Source of the DNA: an uncultured Collinsella sp.
GTDB taxonomy: Bacteria; Actinomycetota; Coriobacteriia; Coriobacteriales; Coriobacteriaceae
NCBI GenBank assembly: GCA_937982065.1
Contig: CALJMO010000047.1
Span: 1 to 64,000, forward strand
Direction: 5' to 3'
DNA length: 64,000 nt
A program made the position numbers and the translations under genes. Position 1 is the stretch's first letter; each line of letters opens with the position of its first letter. Below the pieces are notes generated by a model. It saw only the letters and a list, made by a program, of their open reading frames with translations, was not told the DNA's origin and made no database searches. Shown here piece by piece: positions 15,583-25,145 of this stretch.

Positions 15583-17853
15583 ATGATGGGATCAAACGTG
15601 AGCGATACAAAGCTAAAGCCAGCAACCAAAAAGCCTGCTACCCGCAAAGCCGCCCCGCACGCACCGGAGCTCTCCAAGGACGATGTCTACCTGTTTGGCA
15701 TTGGCATGTGGGAGCGCAGCTGGGAAAAGATGGGCGCTCACCCCGACACGCAGAACCGTACGCGCGGCTGGCGCTTTTGCGTTTGGGCGCCCGATGTAAA
15801 AAGCGTCCATGTCATTGGCGAATTTAACGACTGGGATGAGGAAGCCAACCCGCTGGTGCCCATGCATACGAGCGCTATTTGGGAAGGCTTTATTCCTGGC
15901 GCCGAGCAGGGTCAGCTCTATAAGTACCTTATCGAGACCAACGAGGGCGAAAAGCTCTACAAGGCCGATCCGTATGCCTTTAAGGCCGAGTGCCCTCCGG
16001 GTACCGCCAGCGTGCTGTGGACCCTCGATGGCTACCAGTGGAACGACGCCGCATGGCTTAAGCGACGCGCCAGCCACAACCATATGTCGCAGCCCCTTAA
16101 CATCTACGAGGTACATATTGGATCGTGGAAGCGCCACGGCGACGCGCCGCAGGGCGAGCCGGACGAGTACGGCAACTACCCCGGTCCCATGGATCCCTTC
16201 CCCGCGCAGCGCGGCGAGTTTTACACCTACGACGACCTGTCGGTGGAGCTCGTGGACTACGTGCGCGACATGGGCTATACGCATATCGAGGTCATGCCGC
16301 TCATGGAGCATCCTTTCGATGGCTCCTGGGGCTACCAGACGACTGGCTACTATGCCGCCACGTCGCGTTACGGCAACCCGCAACAGCTCATGCACTTTAT
16401 CGATGCGTGCCACGAGGCGGGCATCGGCGTGATCATGGACTGGGTACCCGGCGGTTTTTGCGCCGACTCCCACGGACTTGCCACCTTTAACGGCCACATG
16501 CTGTTTGAGCACGAAATTCACCCCAACTGGGGCACGCACAAGTTCGACTTCGCCCGCGGTGAGGTCCGATCCTTCCTGGTCTCCAACGTGCTGTACTGGC
16601 TCGAGAACTTCCACGTGGACGGCATTCGCATGGACGGCGTGTCCAGCATGCTGTACCTCAACTTTGGCATCGACGATCCCGGCCAAAAGAAGTTCAACAA
16701 ATACGGCACAGAGGAGGATCTGGACGCCAGCGCGTTTATCCGCCAGGTCAACTGCGCCGTGGAGGCGCACTACCCCGACGTGATGATGATGGCCGAGGAG
16801 TCCACCGCGTGGCCGCTCGTGACTTATCCGCCGCAGGACGGCGGCCTGGGCTTCCACTACAAGTGGGACATGGGTTGGATGAACGACACCCTGCACTACA
16901 TGCAGACCGATTTTCCGTGGCGCCCCGGCAACCACGGCCTGCTCACGTTCTCCATCATGTACGCCTTTACCGAGAACTTTATTTGCCCGCTCAGTCACGA
17001 CGAGGTCGTGCACGGCAAGTGCTCTCTGATCGGCCGCATGCCGGGCGACTGGTGGCGCCAGTTTGCCGGCCTGCGCACGCTGGCCTTCTACCAGATGACG
17101 CACCCCGGTGCCAAGCTCAACTTTATGGGCAACGAGATCGGCCAGTTTATTGAGTGGCGCTACTACGAGTCCATCCAGTGGTTCTTGACCGAGGAGTACG
17201 AGACCCACCGTCATCATCAGGCGTTTATCAAGGCGCTCAACCACCTGTACACCGCCGAGCCCGCTCTGTACGAGCGCGGCTACACCGACGACGGATTTAC
17301 CTGGATCGATGCGGACAACTCCAAGCAGTCCATCGTGAGCTTTGTACGTCAGGGCGAGGACGTCGATGACGACCTGGTGATCCTGATCAACTTTGATCCG
17401 GCGAGCTACGAGAGCTTCCGCGTGGGCGTGCCGCGCGAGGGTGACTGGGAGGTCATCTTTGACTCCGACCGTCCCGAGTTTGGCGGCAGCGGATACGCCG
17501 GTGAGGAGCCCTACACCTGCTCGAGCGAGCCCTATCCCTGGAACGGGCAGATGGACTCCATCGAGATTAAGGTGCCCGGCCTGGCAGGTGTGGTGCTTAA
17601 GCGCCGCGGTCCCAGCAGCTACAAGCCGCCGGTGGTTGAGGAGCCCAAGAAGGCGACGCGCAAGCGCACGTCTTCGGTGAAGCCCAAGCCTGCGGCCGCC
17701 AAGAAGGCTCCTGCCAAGGCCAAGGCTACGGTCACCAAGGCCAAGACCGCCGCAAAGCCCGCTGCTAAGGCCGCAGCCAAGAAGCCGGCTGCCAAAAAGG
17801 GCGCTACCAAGGCAAAGTCTGCTTCTGTTAAGTCGTCTGCCAAGGATGCGTAA
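15583..17853 (+). CDS. glgB: 1,4-alpha-glucan branching enzyme with Lys/Ala-rich tail
   Basis: Makes alpha-1,6 branches in glycogen. After a short basic N-terminal stretch there is a CBM48 domain (RFCVWAPDVKSVHVIGEFND), then a GH13 barrel. The nucleophile Asp lies in GIRMDGVSSMLY, the acid Glu in MMMAEESTAWP and the third Asp in CPLSHDEVVHGK. All catalytic residues are present. Residues ~686-756 form a low-complexity Lys/Ala/Pro tail resembling histone H1 tails, which ordinary GlgB lacks. The start is uncertain among ATG 15583, ATG 15586 and GTG 15598. It heads the glycogen cluster, 94 bases before glgP. Confidence 0.93.
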   Translation: MMGSNVSDTKLKPATKKPATRKAAPHAPELSKDDVYLFGIGMWERSWEKMGAHPDTQNRTRGWRFCVWAPDVKSVHVIGEFNDWDEEANPLVPMHTSAIWEGFIPGAEQGQLYKYLIETNEGEKLYKADPYAFKAECPPGTASVLWTLDGYQWNDAAWLKRRASHNHMSQPLNIYEVHIGSWKRHGDAPQGEPDEYGNYPGPMDPFPAQRGEFYTYDDLSVELVDYVRDMGYTHIEVMPLMEHPFDGSWGYQTTGYYAATSRYGNPQQLMHFIDACHEAGIGVIMDWVPGGFCADSHGLATFNGHMLFEHEIHPNWGTHKFDFARGEVRSFLVSNVLYWLENFHVDGIRMDGVSSMLYLNFGIDDPGQKKFNKYGTEEDLDASAFIRQVNCAVEAHYPDVMMMAEESTAWPLVTYPPQDGGLGFHYKWDMGWMNDTLHYMQTDFPWRPGNHGLLTFSIMYAFTENFICPLSHDEVVHGKCSLIGRMPGDWWRQFAGLRTLAFYQMTHPGAKLNFMGNEIGQFIEWRYYESIQWFLTEEYETHRHHQAFIKALNHLYTAEPALYERGYTDDGFTWIDADNSKQSIVSFVRQGEDVDDDLVILINFDPASYESFRVGVPREGDWEVIFDSDRPEFGGSGYAGEEPYTCSSEPYPWNGQMDSIEIKVPGLAGVVLKRRGPSSYKPPVVEEPKKATRKRTSSVKPKPAAAKKAPAKAKATVTKAKTAAKPAAKAAAKKPAAKKGATKAKSASVKSSAKDA

Positions 17854-17911
17854 CAAAGCCGTTACAGCTGTAATTACCCGCCCCGACGGGGCGTAGGATA
17901 CAAGTCATAAC

Positions 17912-17946
17912 CGTTCCGGGAGAAACATCCCCGGGGGAAAGGAACG
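17912..17946 (+). promoter_or_regulatory. Hairpin able to mask the glgP ribosome binding site
   Basis: CGTTCC (17912-17917) can pair with GGAACG (17941-17946), directly before the ATG and overlapping the GGGGGAAAGGA Shine-Dalgarno region. A nested alternative stem CCGGG/CCCGG uses 17916-17920 and 17930-17934. This could regulate glgP translation; it is not a known riboswitch class. Confidence 0.35.
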
Positions 17947-17947
17947 T

Positions 17948-20374
17948 ATGAATAAGATCTTCGACAACAAGCAGGAGTTTACCGAGCTCTATCGCGATGC
18001 CGTTATGAGCATCAGCGGCAAGAGCGTCGAGGCCGCCAGCGACCTCGACCGCTTTAACGCCCTGGCCAAGCTCGTGGCCGAGAAGGCACGCACCGTTGCC
18101 ACCAAGAGCGACGCCCGCGCCACCGCCGAGGGCAAAAAGCGCGTGTACTACTTCTCGATCGAGTTTTTGATCGGCCGCCTGCTCGACAACTACCTGCTCA
18201 ACTTTGGCGTGCGCGACATGGTCGCCGAGGCGCTCGACGACATGGGCTTCGACCTGTCCGTCATCGAGAACCAGGAGCCCGATCCGGCTCTGGGCAACGG
18301 CGGTCTGGGCCGTCTGGCAGCATGCTTCCTAGATTCCATGGCAGCCGAGGGCATCGCCGGCTACGGCAACGGCATGCGCTACCGCTACGGCCTGTTTAAG
18401 CAGGAGATCGTCAACGGCAGCCAGGTCGAGGCCACCGACGAGTGGCTCACCCACGGCTATCCCTGGGAGGTTCGCCGTCAGGACAAGGCCGTGACCATCA
18501 AGTTTGGTGGCCACGTGGAGGGCTTTGAGGAGAACGGCCGCACGTTCTACCGCACGGTGGACACGCAGGACATCTTGGCTGTCCCTTATGACATCCCCGT
18601 GGTGGGCTATGCCGGCGAGACCGTCAACAAGCTGCGTGTCTGGGCCGCCGAGCCGGTCGAGGAGCACTTTGACCTTGAGGCCTTCAACCGCGGCGATTAC
18701 GCCCTGGCCGATGCCGAGCGCGCCGAGGCCGAGGCCATCAGCGCCATCCTCTACCCCAACGACGCCGGCGAGCATGGCCGCCTGCTGCGCCTGCAGCAGG
18801 AATACCTGTTTGTCTCGGCCGGCATCTACAGCCTGCTCGACACCTTTGAGAAGGAGCACGGCGAGAACTGGGAGCTGCTGCCGCAGTTTGTGGCCATCCA
18901 CACCAACGACACCCACCCCGCTATGTGCGGCCCCGAGCTCATGCGCATCCTCATCGACGAGAAGAAACTCGAGTGGGATGACGCCTGGAATATCGTGACG
19001 CAGGTCGTGAGCTACACCAACCACACCATCCTGCCCGAGGCTCTGGAGAAGTGGCCCATCGGCACGTTCTCCAAGCTCCTCCCCCGCGTGTACCAGATCA
19101 TCGACGAGATCAGCCGTCGTTGGCACGAGTCGTTCGACACCACGCAGGAGGGCTGGCAGGAGCGTCTGCGCCAGACCGCCATTCTGTGGGACGGCGAGAT
19201 TCGCATGGCCAACCTGTCCGTGATCTGCAGCCACAGCGTCAACGGCGTGGCCAAGATCCACTCCGACATCATCAAGAACATCGTGCTCAAGGACTTCTAT
19301 GCCCTGACGCCCGAGAAGTTCAACAACAAGACCAACGGTATCTCGCACCGTCGCTTCTTTGCCGAGGCCAACCCAACCTACGCCAAGCTCGTCACCGATG
19401 CCATTGGCGATGGCTGGCTCAAGGACGCCTTTGAGCTTGAGAAGCTCAAAGAGTTCCAGAACGACACCGAGTTCCTGAAGGCCGTAGGTGCCTCCAAGCG
19501 CGCCAACAAGGAACGCCTGGCCGCCTACGTTAAGGCCGAGACCGGTCTGGTCATTGACCCCAACACCGTCTTCGATGTTCAGGTTAAGCGCTTCCATGCC
19601 TACAAGCGCCAGCTCATGAACATCATGAAGGTGATGGACATCTACAACCGTCGCATCGCCGATCCCAACTTCCACGTGAAGCCGACGACCTTCATCTTTA
19701 GCGGCAAGGCTGCCTCGAGCTACACCTTCGCTAAGGAGACCATCCGCCTCATTAACTCCGTGGCCGACGTCATCAACAACGACCCGCGCGTCAACGAGGT
19801 CATGAAGGTCTGCTTTATCCCCAACTTCCGCGTGAGCAACGCCCAGCTCATCTACCCCGCCGCCGAGATTTCGGAACAGATTTCCACGGCCGGCAAGGAG
19901 GCCTCGGGCACGTCCAACATGAAGCTCATGATGAACGGCGCCATTACGCTGGGCACCCTCGACGGCGCCAACATCGAGATCGCCGACCTGGCCGGCCGCG
20001 AGAACGAGGCCATCTTTGGCCTGACCGCTCCCGAGGTCGAGCAGCTCTGGGCATCCAACAGCTACTTTGCGTGGGATACCCTCAACAACGATCGCGAGCG
20101 TCTGGGCCGCGTGATGGACGAGCTCAAGGACAACACCTTTGCGGGTCTTTCGGGCAACTTCGAGAGTATCTACAACGAGCTCATGAACAACAACGACCCC
20201 GACCTGGTCATGGCAGACTTCCGCAGCTACGTGGATGCATGGGAGAAGCTCACGAACAGCTACGGCGACCAGGAGACCTGGAACCGCAAGGCGCTGCTCA
20301 ACACCGCCTCGAGCGGCTGGTTCTCGAGCGACCGCACCATTCGCGAGTACCGCGACGAGATCTGGCACGCGTAA
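17948..20374 (+). CDS. glgP: Glycogen/maltodextrin phosphorylase
   Basis: A family GT35 phosphorylase of 808 residues that releases glucose-1-phosphate from alpha-1,4-glucan ends. The N-terminal half has VYYFSIEFLIGRLLDNYL and the glucan/catalytic-site segment GNGGLGRLAACFLDS. The C-terminal half has the pyridoxal-phosphate lysine in GTSNMKLMMNGA (Lys ~659), followed by GTLDGANIEI. No N-terminal regulatory extension of the animal type is visible. The start has GGGGGAAAGGA upstream. It opposes GlgC/GlgA in the same cluster, so the cluster covers both synthesis and breakdown. Confidence 0.95.
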   Translation: MNKIFDNKQEFTELYRDAVMSISGKSVEAASDLDRFNALAKLVAEKARTVATKSDARATAEGKKRVYYFSIEFLIGRLLDNYLLNFGVRDMVAEALDDMGFDLSVIENQEPDPALGNGGLGRLAACFLDSMAAEGIAGYGNGMRYRYGLFKQEIVNGSQVEATDEWLTHGYPWEVRRQDKAVTIKFGGHVEGFEENGRTFYRTVDTQDILAVPYDIPVVGYAGETVNKLRVWAAEPVEEHFDLEAFNRGDYALADAERAEAEAISAILYPNDAGEHGRLLRLQQEYLFVSAGIYSLLDTFEKEHGENWELLPQFVAIHTNDTHPAMCGPELMRILIDEKKLEWDDAWNIVTQVVSYTNHTILPEALEKWPIGTFSKLLPRVYQIIDEISRRWHESFDTTQEGWQERLRQTAILWDGEIRMANLSVICSHSVNGVAKIHSDIIKNIVLKDFYALTPEKFNNKTNGISHRRFFAEANPTYAKLVTDAIGDGWLKDAFELEKLKEFQNDTEFLKAVGASKRANKERLAAYVKAETGLVIDPNTVFDVQVKRFHAYKRQLMNIMKVMDIYNRRIADPNFHVKPTTFIFSGKAASSYTFAKETIRLINSVADVINNDPRVNEVMKVCFIPNFRVSNAQLIYPAAEISEQISTAGKEASGTSNMKLMMNGAITLGTLDGANIEIADLAGRENEAIFGLTAPEVEQLWASNSYFAWDTLNNDRERLGRVMDELKDNTFAGLSGNFESIYNELMNNNDPDLVMADFRSYVDAWEKLTNSYGDQETWNRKALLNTASSGWFSSDRTIREYRDEIWHA

Positions 20375-20411
20375 AGGCGCGCGAGTTCCCTTATGCCAGC
20401 ACGGCATTACT

Positions 20412-20442
20412 CGACGGGCGCGACCGAGCGCCGCGCCCGTCG
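20412..20442 (+). terminator. GC-rich hairpin after glgP
   Basis: A perfect 11-bp stem CGACGGGCGCG/CGCGCCCGTCG with a 9-base loop, without a T run. It may be a weak terminator or mRNA-stability element between glgP and glgC; full termination is doubtful. Confidence 0.5.
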
Positions 20443-20482
20443 CTAATGGGTTTAAGAACATCGATGACAGAAGGAGAAATCG

Positions 20483-21631
20483 ATGAGTAAGAAAGAATGC
20501 ATCGCGATGCTCCTCGCAGGAGGACAGGGCAGCCGATTGGGGGCACTCACCCAAAAGATCGCTAAGCCGGCGGTTAGCTTTGGTGGCAAGTTCCGCATTA
20601 TCGACTTTTCGCTCTCCAACTGCTCCAACTCGGGCATCGACACGGTGGGCGTTCTGACGCAGTACCGTCCCTACCTGCTGCATGCCTATGTGGGCTCCGG
20701 CGAGGCGTGGGATCTGGACAGCCGCGACGGCGGCGTGTCGATCCTGCCGCCGTACGAGACGCAGACCGGTGGCGCCTGGTATGCGGGCACGGCCGACGCT
20801 ATTACGCAGAACCTCGACTACATCAAGGCCAACGACCCCAAGTACGTCCTGATTCTTTCGGGCGACCATCTGTATCGCATGGACTACCGCAAGATGCTCA
20901 AGACGCACATTGAGAACAACGCCGACCTCACCGTGAGCGTTATGCCCGTACCGTGGGAAGAGGCCAGCCGCTTTGGCATCCTGACCACCGACCCCGAGGA
21001 CGGCCGCATCACCAAGTTTACCGAGAAGCCCGAGAAGCCCGATTCGAACCTCGCGTCCATGGGCATCTACATCTTCTCGGCCGACGTGCTGATCGAGGCG
21101 CTCGAGGAGGACGCTCTGGACCAGCGCTCGAGCCACGACTTTGGCAAAGACATCATCCCCAAGCTGCTCGGCGAGAATAAGCGCCTGTACAGCTACGAGT
21201 TCCACGGCTTTTGGAAGGACGTCGGCACCATCGCCAGCTTCCACGAGACCTCGATGGACCTGCTGGGCAACAACCCCGAGTTCGATCTGTTCGACAAGAA
21301 CTTCCCCATCATGTCCAACATCACCACGCGTCCGCCGCACTACATTGGCCCGGACGGCCGCCTGGACGACTGCCTGGTCTCCAACGGCTGCAAGATCTAC
21401 GGCACCGCTCGCCACTCGATCCTTTCGACCGATGTCATCATCGAGGAGCGCGCCGTGGTCGAGGACTCCGTGCTGCTGCCGGGTGTGCACGTTAAGAGCG
21501 GCGCGCACATCTGCCGCGCTATTTTGGGCGAGAACTCCACGGTCGAAGAGGGCGTGAAGCTCGGCTCTGTCGATACCACCAAGGATACGGCCGTCGTTGG
21601 AAATGACGTCGTTATCGGGAAGGGGGAATGA
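20483..21631 (+). CDS. glgC: Glucose-1-phosphate adenylyltransferase, catalytic subunit
   Basis: Makes ADP-glucose for glycogen. The 382-residue protein has the nucleotidyltransferase motif [15 protein letters not shown], the sugar-binding [15 protein letters not shown] and [12 protein letters not shown]-terminal left-handed beta-helix follows ([15 protein letters not shown] ... [11 protein letters not shown]). AAGGAGA lies upstream of the ATG at the normal distance. Its stop is four bases before the glgD start, so the two form the GlgC/GlgD pair known from Firmicutes and related Actinobacteria. Confidence 0.95.
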   Translation: MSKKECIAMLLAGGQGSRLGALTQKIAKPAVSFGGKFRIIDFSLSNCSNSGIDTVGVLTQYRPYLLHAYVGSGEAWDLDSRDGGVSILPPYETQTGGAWYAGTADAITQNLDYIKANDPKYVLILSGDHLYRMDYRKMLKTHIENNADLTVSVMPVPWEEASRFGILTTDPEDGRITKFTEKPEKPDSNLASMGIYIFSADVLIEALEEDALDQRSSHDFGKDIIPKLLGENKRLYSYEFHGFWKDVGTIASFHETSMDLLGNNPEFDLFDKNFPIMSNITTRPPHYIGPDGRLDDCLVSNGCKIYGTARHSILSTDVIIEERAVVEDSVLLPGVHVKSGAHICRAILGENSTVEEGVKLGSVDTTKDTAVVGNDVVIGKGE

Positions 21632-21635
21632 TCCG

Positions 21636-22763
21636 ATGATCAATCGCAAGGCCATCGGTTATATCACCGCTAACTACTCTTCGACCTACGGCAGCGTGCT
21701 ACTCAAGGACCGCCCCATCGCGTCCGTTCCGTTTTTGGGCCGCTACCGCCTGATCGACTTCCCGCTGTCCAACATGATGAATGCCGGCATTAAGACCGTC
21801 GGCGTCGTCATGCCGGGTAACTACCGCTCGCTGATCGACCACGTGGGCTCGGGCAAGGACTGGGGCCTGGACCGCAAGAAGGGCGGCCTGTTCATGGTGC
21901 CTGGCAACGCGTATGGCACCACCAAGGGCGGCATGCGCTTCCTGCTGCGCGACATCATCTCCAACAAGACGCTGTTCCAGCGCTCGGACAAGCCCTATGT
22001 TGTAATGATGGGCACCAACATCATCTTTAACATGGACCTCAACACCATCATCGACGCGCACGAGAACTCCGGCGCCCAGATGACCGTGGTGTACTGCAAG
22101 GCCACGCGCAATGTTGATGACGAGACCAAGCTCGAGATCAACGAGAACGGCCGCCTGACAGGCGTGAGCGCCGGCGTCGTGTACGGCGACAACGCTTCTA
22201 TGGACTGCTGCATCGTCAACCGCGAGACGCTGCTCGAGATCATCGACCACTACCAGGCTGCCGACTATCTGGACCTGCTCGAGGCACTCCAGGGCGACTT
22301 TGGCAACATCGACGTGTGCAGCTACGAGTACAAGGGCGAGGTCGTGGGCGTGTTTAGCGAAAAGTCGCTGTATCGCCGCAGCATGGACCTGCTCGACCAG
22401 ACCGTGGCCGACCAGCTCTTCGATCCCGAGCGCCCGATCCTGACCAAGGCTCACGACGTGCCGCCTTCGCGCTATGCGACCGGCAGCCACGCGTGCAACT
22501 CGATCATCTCGGCCGGCTGCATCATCAAGGGCACTGTGCGCAACTCGATCCTGTCGCGCGGCGTTGTGGTCGAGGAAGGCGCTTCGGTGACCAACTCGAT
22601 CATCAACCAGAGCTGCATTATCAAGAGCGGCGCCCGCGTCGAGAATGCCATCCTGGACAAGAACAACGTGGTTCCCACCAACACCGAGCTTCGCGGCACG
22701 CCCGAGAACATCCTGGTGCTGGGCAAGGCCCCGTTAACTCCCGATACCACCATCGTGCATTAA
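21636..22763 (+). CDS. glgD: GlgD: second ADP-glucose pyrophosphorylase subunit
   Basis: A GlgC paralogue of 375 residues. The N-terminal pattern is altered (GYITANYSSTYGSVLLKDRP instead of a canonical GGxGxRL loop), while the scaffold (FLGRYRLIDFPLSNMMNAGI) and the C-terminal beta-helix are kept. Loss of the canonical loop suggests a regulatory or weakly active subunit that acts with GlgC. ATG 21636 follows GGGAAGGGGGAATG, four bases after the glgC stop. The longer frame from 21597 would run into glgC and is not favoured. Confidence 0.92.
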   Translation: MINRKAIGYITANYSSTYGSVLLKDRPIASVPFLGRYRLIDFPLSNMMNAGIKTVGVVMPGNYRSLIDHVGSGKDWGLDRKKGGLFMVPGNAYGTTKGGMRFLLRDIISNKTLFQRSDKPYVVMMGTNIIFNMDLNTIIDAHENSGAQMTVVYCKATRNVDDETKLEINENGRLTGVSAGVVYGDNASMDCCIVNRETLLEIIDHYQAADYLDLLEALQGDFGNIDVCSYEYKGEVVGVFSEKSLYRRSMDLLDQTVADQLFDPERPILTKAHDVPPSRYATGSHACNSIISAGCIIKGTVRNSILSRGVVVEEGASVTNSIINQSCIIKSGARVENAILDKNNVVPTNTELRGTPENILVLGKAPLTPDTTIVH

Positions 22764-22795
22764 CGTAGGCACCGCAACATCGCTCGTAACATGTA

Positions 22796-22829
22796 GAATA
22801 GCCGCCCGGTTTGCGCCAGGCGGCTATTC
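22796..22829 (+). terminator. Hairpin between glgD and glgA
   Basis: A perfect 11-bp inverted repeat GAATAGCCGCC/GGCGGCTATTC (22796-22806, 22819-22829). There is no T run beyond CTC, so it may attenuate glgCD transcripts or stabilise mRNA ends rather than terminate. It ends 23 bases before the glgA start. Confidence 0.5.
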
Positions 22830-22852
22830 TCGAATTGCAACAGGGAGACAAT

Positions 22853-25069
22853 ATGGCAGATTCCAGCAAAAAGATGCAGATTGTGTTTGCCTCGGCCGAG
22901 TGCGCACCGTTTGTAAAGACCGGTGGTCTGGGTGACGTGGCGGGCTCGCTGCCCGCGGCACTCGTGCGCGCCGGCGCTGAAGTCATCGTGATGGTGCCCA
23001 AGTACGCCACCATCAAGAACGAGTACAAGGCGCAGATGGAGCACTTCTCCGACTTTTACGTGAGCCTGGGCTGGCGCAACGAGTACTGCGGGCTCGAGAA
23101 GCTCGAGCACGACGGCGTCACGTATATGTTCATCGACAACGAGCGCTACTTTGCGCGCGACTATCCGTACGGCTTCTTTGATGACGGCGAGCGCTTTGCG
23201 TTCTTCTCTAAGGCCATCACCGAGAGCCTGCAGCACCTGCCAGCCGGTTTTGAGTGCGACATCCTGCACTGCAATGACTGGCAGACGGCACTGGCGCCCG
23301 TGTTCTTGCGCGAGTTCTACCAGGGCCTGCCGCTGTACGACCGCGTCAAGACCGTGTTCTCGATCCACAACGTGGCGTTCCAGGGCCAGTTTAGCGACAC
23401 CGTGATGGAGGACATCCTTGGTGTAGCGCATATTCCGGCGGCCGCCTTACAGCTGCGTTGCGACGCCTGCAGCATCAACTACATGCTGGGCGCGCTGCGC
23501 TATGCCGACGCCATCACCACGGTAAGCCCCACCTATGCCAACGAGATCCAGACACCCGAGTTTGGCGAGGGCCTGGACGGCGTGCTGCGCGAGCGCTCCT
23601 ATGCGCTGCAGGGTATTTTGAACGGCATTGACGTGGCGGGCTTTGACCCGGCGACTGACAAGCGCATTGCCGCAAACTACACGGTTGAGGACCGTTCCGG
23701 CAAGGCCGTGTGCAAGGCCAAGCTGCAGGAAGAGCTGGGGCTCGAGGTTTGCGACGACCGTCCGCTCATGGTAATGGTCACCCGCCTGACGCGCCAGAAG
23801 GGCATGGACCTGGTCATGTACGCGCTCGACCGCATCCTGTCCGGCGGCGTGCAGGTGGCGGTGCTGGGCACCGGCGACCGCGACTACGAGGACGGCTTGC
23901 GCTACTTCCAGGACAAGTACCCCGGCACCATGGCTGCGCGCATCGAGTTCGATCCGGCGCTGTCGCAGCGTATGTATGCCGCCGCCGATATGTTCCTGAT
24001 GCCTTCAAAGTTTGAGCCCTGCGGCCTGTCGCAGATTATCGCCATGCGCTACGGCACCCTGCCCATTGTGCGCGAGACCGGTGGTCTGAAGGACACGGTG
24101 ATCCCGTATAACGAGTTTACCGGCGAGGGCACGGGCTTCTCGTTTAGTAACTTTAACGGCGACGAGATGGGCGACGCCGTGTTCCGCGCGGCACGCCTGT
24201 TCTGGGACAATCGCGATGCCTGGAACCAGCTGGTCACGCAGGCCATGAGCCAGGACTTTAGCTGGACGCGCTCGGCCGACAAGTATCTGGACCTGTACTT
24301 CTTTATGCATCCGGAGATTGAGAGGCCGGCGGCCGTGGTTGAAGCTGCGGCTGTCGTGGAGCCCGCTGCCGCTGAGGCCGAGCCGGTAGTTGAGGCGCCC
24401 GCTGCTGCTGAGGAGCCCAAGGCTGAGGAGAAGCCCGCTGCGAAGCCTGCGGCAAAGAAGACCACGACTCGCAAGACGACGGCCAAGAAGGCCACGACGA
24501 CCAAGGCCGCTGCCACCAAGACAGCCGCAGCAAAGACGACTGCTGCCAAGGCAACGACGACGCGCAAGCGCACCACCGCAGCTGCCAAGAAGGCCGCCGA
24601 AGCCGAGACCCCCGAGGTAAAGGCCGAGACCGCCGAGGCCAAGCCGGCCGCTAAGGCTCCGGCCAAGACAGCAGCCAAGAAGACGACCGCGACCAAGAGC
24701 GCGACCAAGGCCACTGCCGCCAAGAAGGCTACTGCAACCAAGTCGACGACCGCCAAGGCTACTGCAACGAAGCCGGCCGCCAAGGTCGAGGAGACGCCCG
24801 CCGAGTCCAAGCCGGCCGCCAAGACCACCACGCGCAAGCGCACCACGACGACGGCCAAGAAGACCACGACCAAGGCTGCTGCTCCCAAGGCGGAGGCTAA
24901 GGTCGAGGCCAAGCCCGCTGCCGCCAAAGAGGAGCCCAAGGCCGAGGTAAAGGCCAAGCCCAAACCCGCCAAGGAGGCCCCGGTCTCCCCTGCCGCTCCG
25001 GCCGAGGAAAAGGCCCCGACCAAGAAGACCTCCGTCCGCAAGGCTACGGCCACCCGCAAGCGCCGCTAG
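22853..25069 (+). CDS. glgA: Glycogen synthase with ~250-residue histone-like tail
   Basis: A GT5 ADP-glucose glucan synthase. Residues 1-~485 are the full enzyme: FVKTGGLGDVAGSLP (ADP-glucose site), HNVAFQGQF, TVSPTYANEIQTPEFGEGLD and, near the end, PSKFEPCGLSQIIAMRYGTLP. Residues ~486-738 are low complexity: first an Ala/Glu/Val acidic part, then long Lys/Ala/Thr repeats (AAKKTTTRKTTAKKATTTKA style) ending TRKRR. Normal GlgA is ~480 residues, so one third of this protein is tail. ATG 22853 follows GGGAGA; the frame is open to 22811, but that would start inside the preceding hairpin. Confidence 0.93.
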   Translation: MADSSKKMQIVFASAECAPFVKTGGLGDVAGSLPAALVRAGAEVIVMVPKYATIKNEYKAQMEHFSDFYVSLGWRNEYCGLEKLEHDGVTYMFIDNERYFARDYPYGFFDDGERFAFFSKAITESLQHLPAGFECDILHCNDWQTALAPVFLREFYQGLPLYDRVKTVFSIHNVAFQGQFSDTVMEDILGVAHIPAAALQLRCDACSINYMLGALRYADAITTVSPTYANEIQTPEFGEGLDGVLRERSYALQGILNGIDVAGFDPATDKRIAANYTVEDRSGKAVCKAKLQEELGLEVCDDRPLMVMVTRLTRQKGMDLVMYALDRILSGGVQVAVLGTGDRDYEDGLRYFQDKYPGTMAARIEFDPALSQRMYAAADMFLMPSKFEPCGLSQIIAMRYGTLPIVRETGGLKDTVIPYNEFTGEGTGFSFSNFNGDEMGDAVFRAARLFWDNRDAWNQLVTQAMSQDFSWTRSADKYLDLYFFMHPEIERPAAVVEAAAVVEPAAAEAEPVVEAPAAAEEPKAEEKPAAKPAAKKTTTRKTTAKKATTTKAAATKTAAAKTTAAKATTTRKRTTAAAKKAAEAETPEVKAETAEAKPAAKAPAKTAAKKTTATKSATKATAAKKATATKSTTAKATATKPAAKVEETPAESKPAAKTTTRKRTTTTAKKTTTKAAAPKAEAKVEAKPAAAKEEPKAEVKAKPKPAKEAPVSPAAPAEEKAPTKKTSVRKATATRKRR

Positions 25070-25106
25070 CCCGCAGACGATCTAAAACCTAATCAAAACC
25101 CTAAAC

Positions 25107-25133
25107 AAGGGGCGCTCCAACCGGGCGCCCCTT
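25107..25133 (+). terminator. Terminator of the glycogen synthesis operon
   Basis: A 9-bp stem AAGGGGCGC/GCGCCCCTT around a 9-base loop, then TCTCTGTAG. The pyrimidine tract is weak but the position after glgA fits. Confidence 0.7.
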
Positions 25134-25145
25134 CTCTGTAGATAG

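Noticed and set aside
15613..17856. Minus-strand frame of 747 codons opposite glgB
   Set aside because: Shadow of glgB's third-position GC bias; no ribosome binding site or recognisable motif.
18329..21655. Very long minus-strand open frame (1,108 codons) opposite glgP and glgC
   Set aside because: It lies antisense to two well-supported enzymes, has Val/Gly/Leu/His-rich composition typical of the complement of GC-rich genes, and shows no domain.
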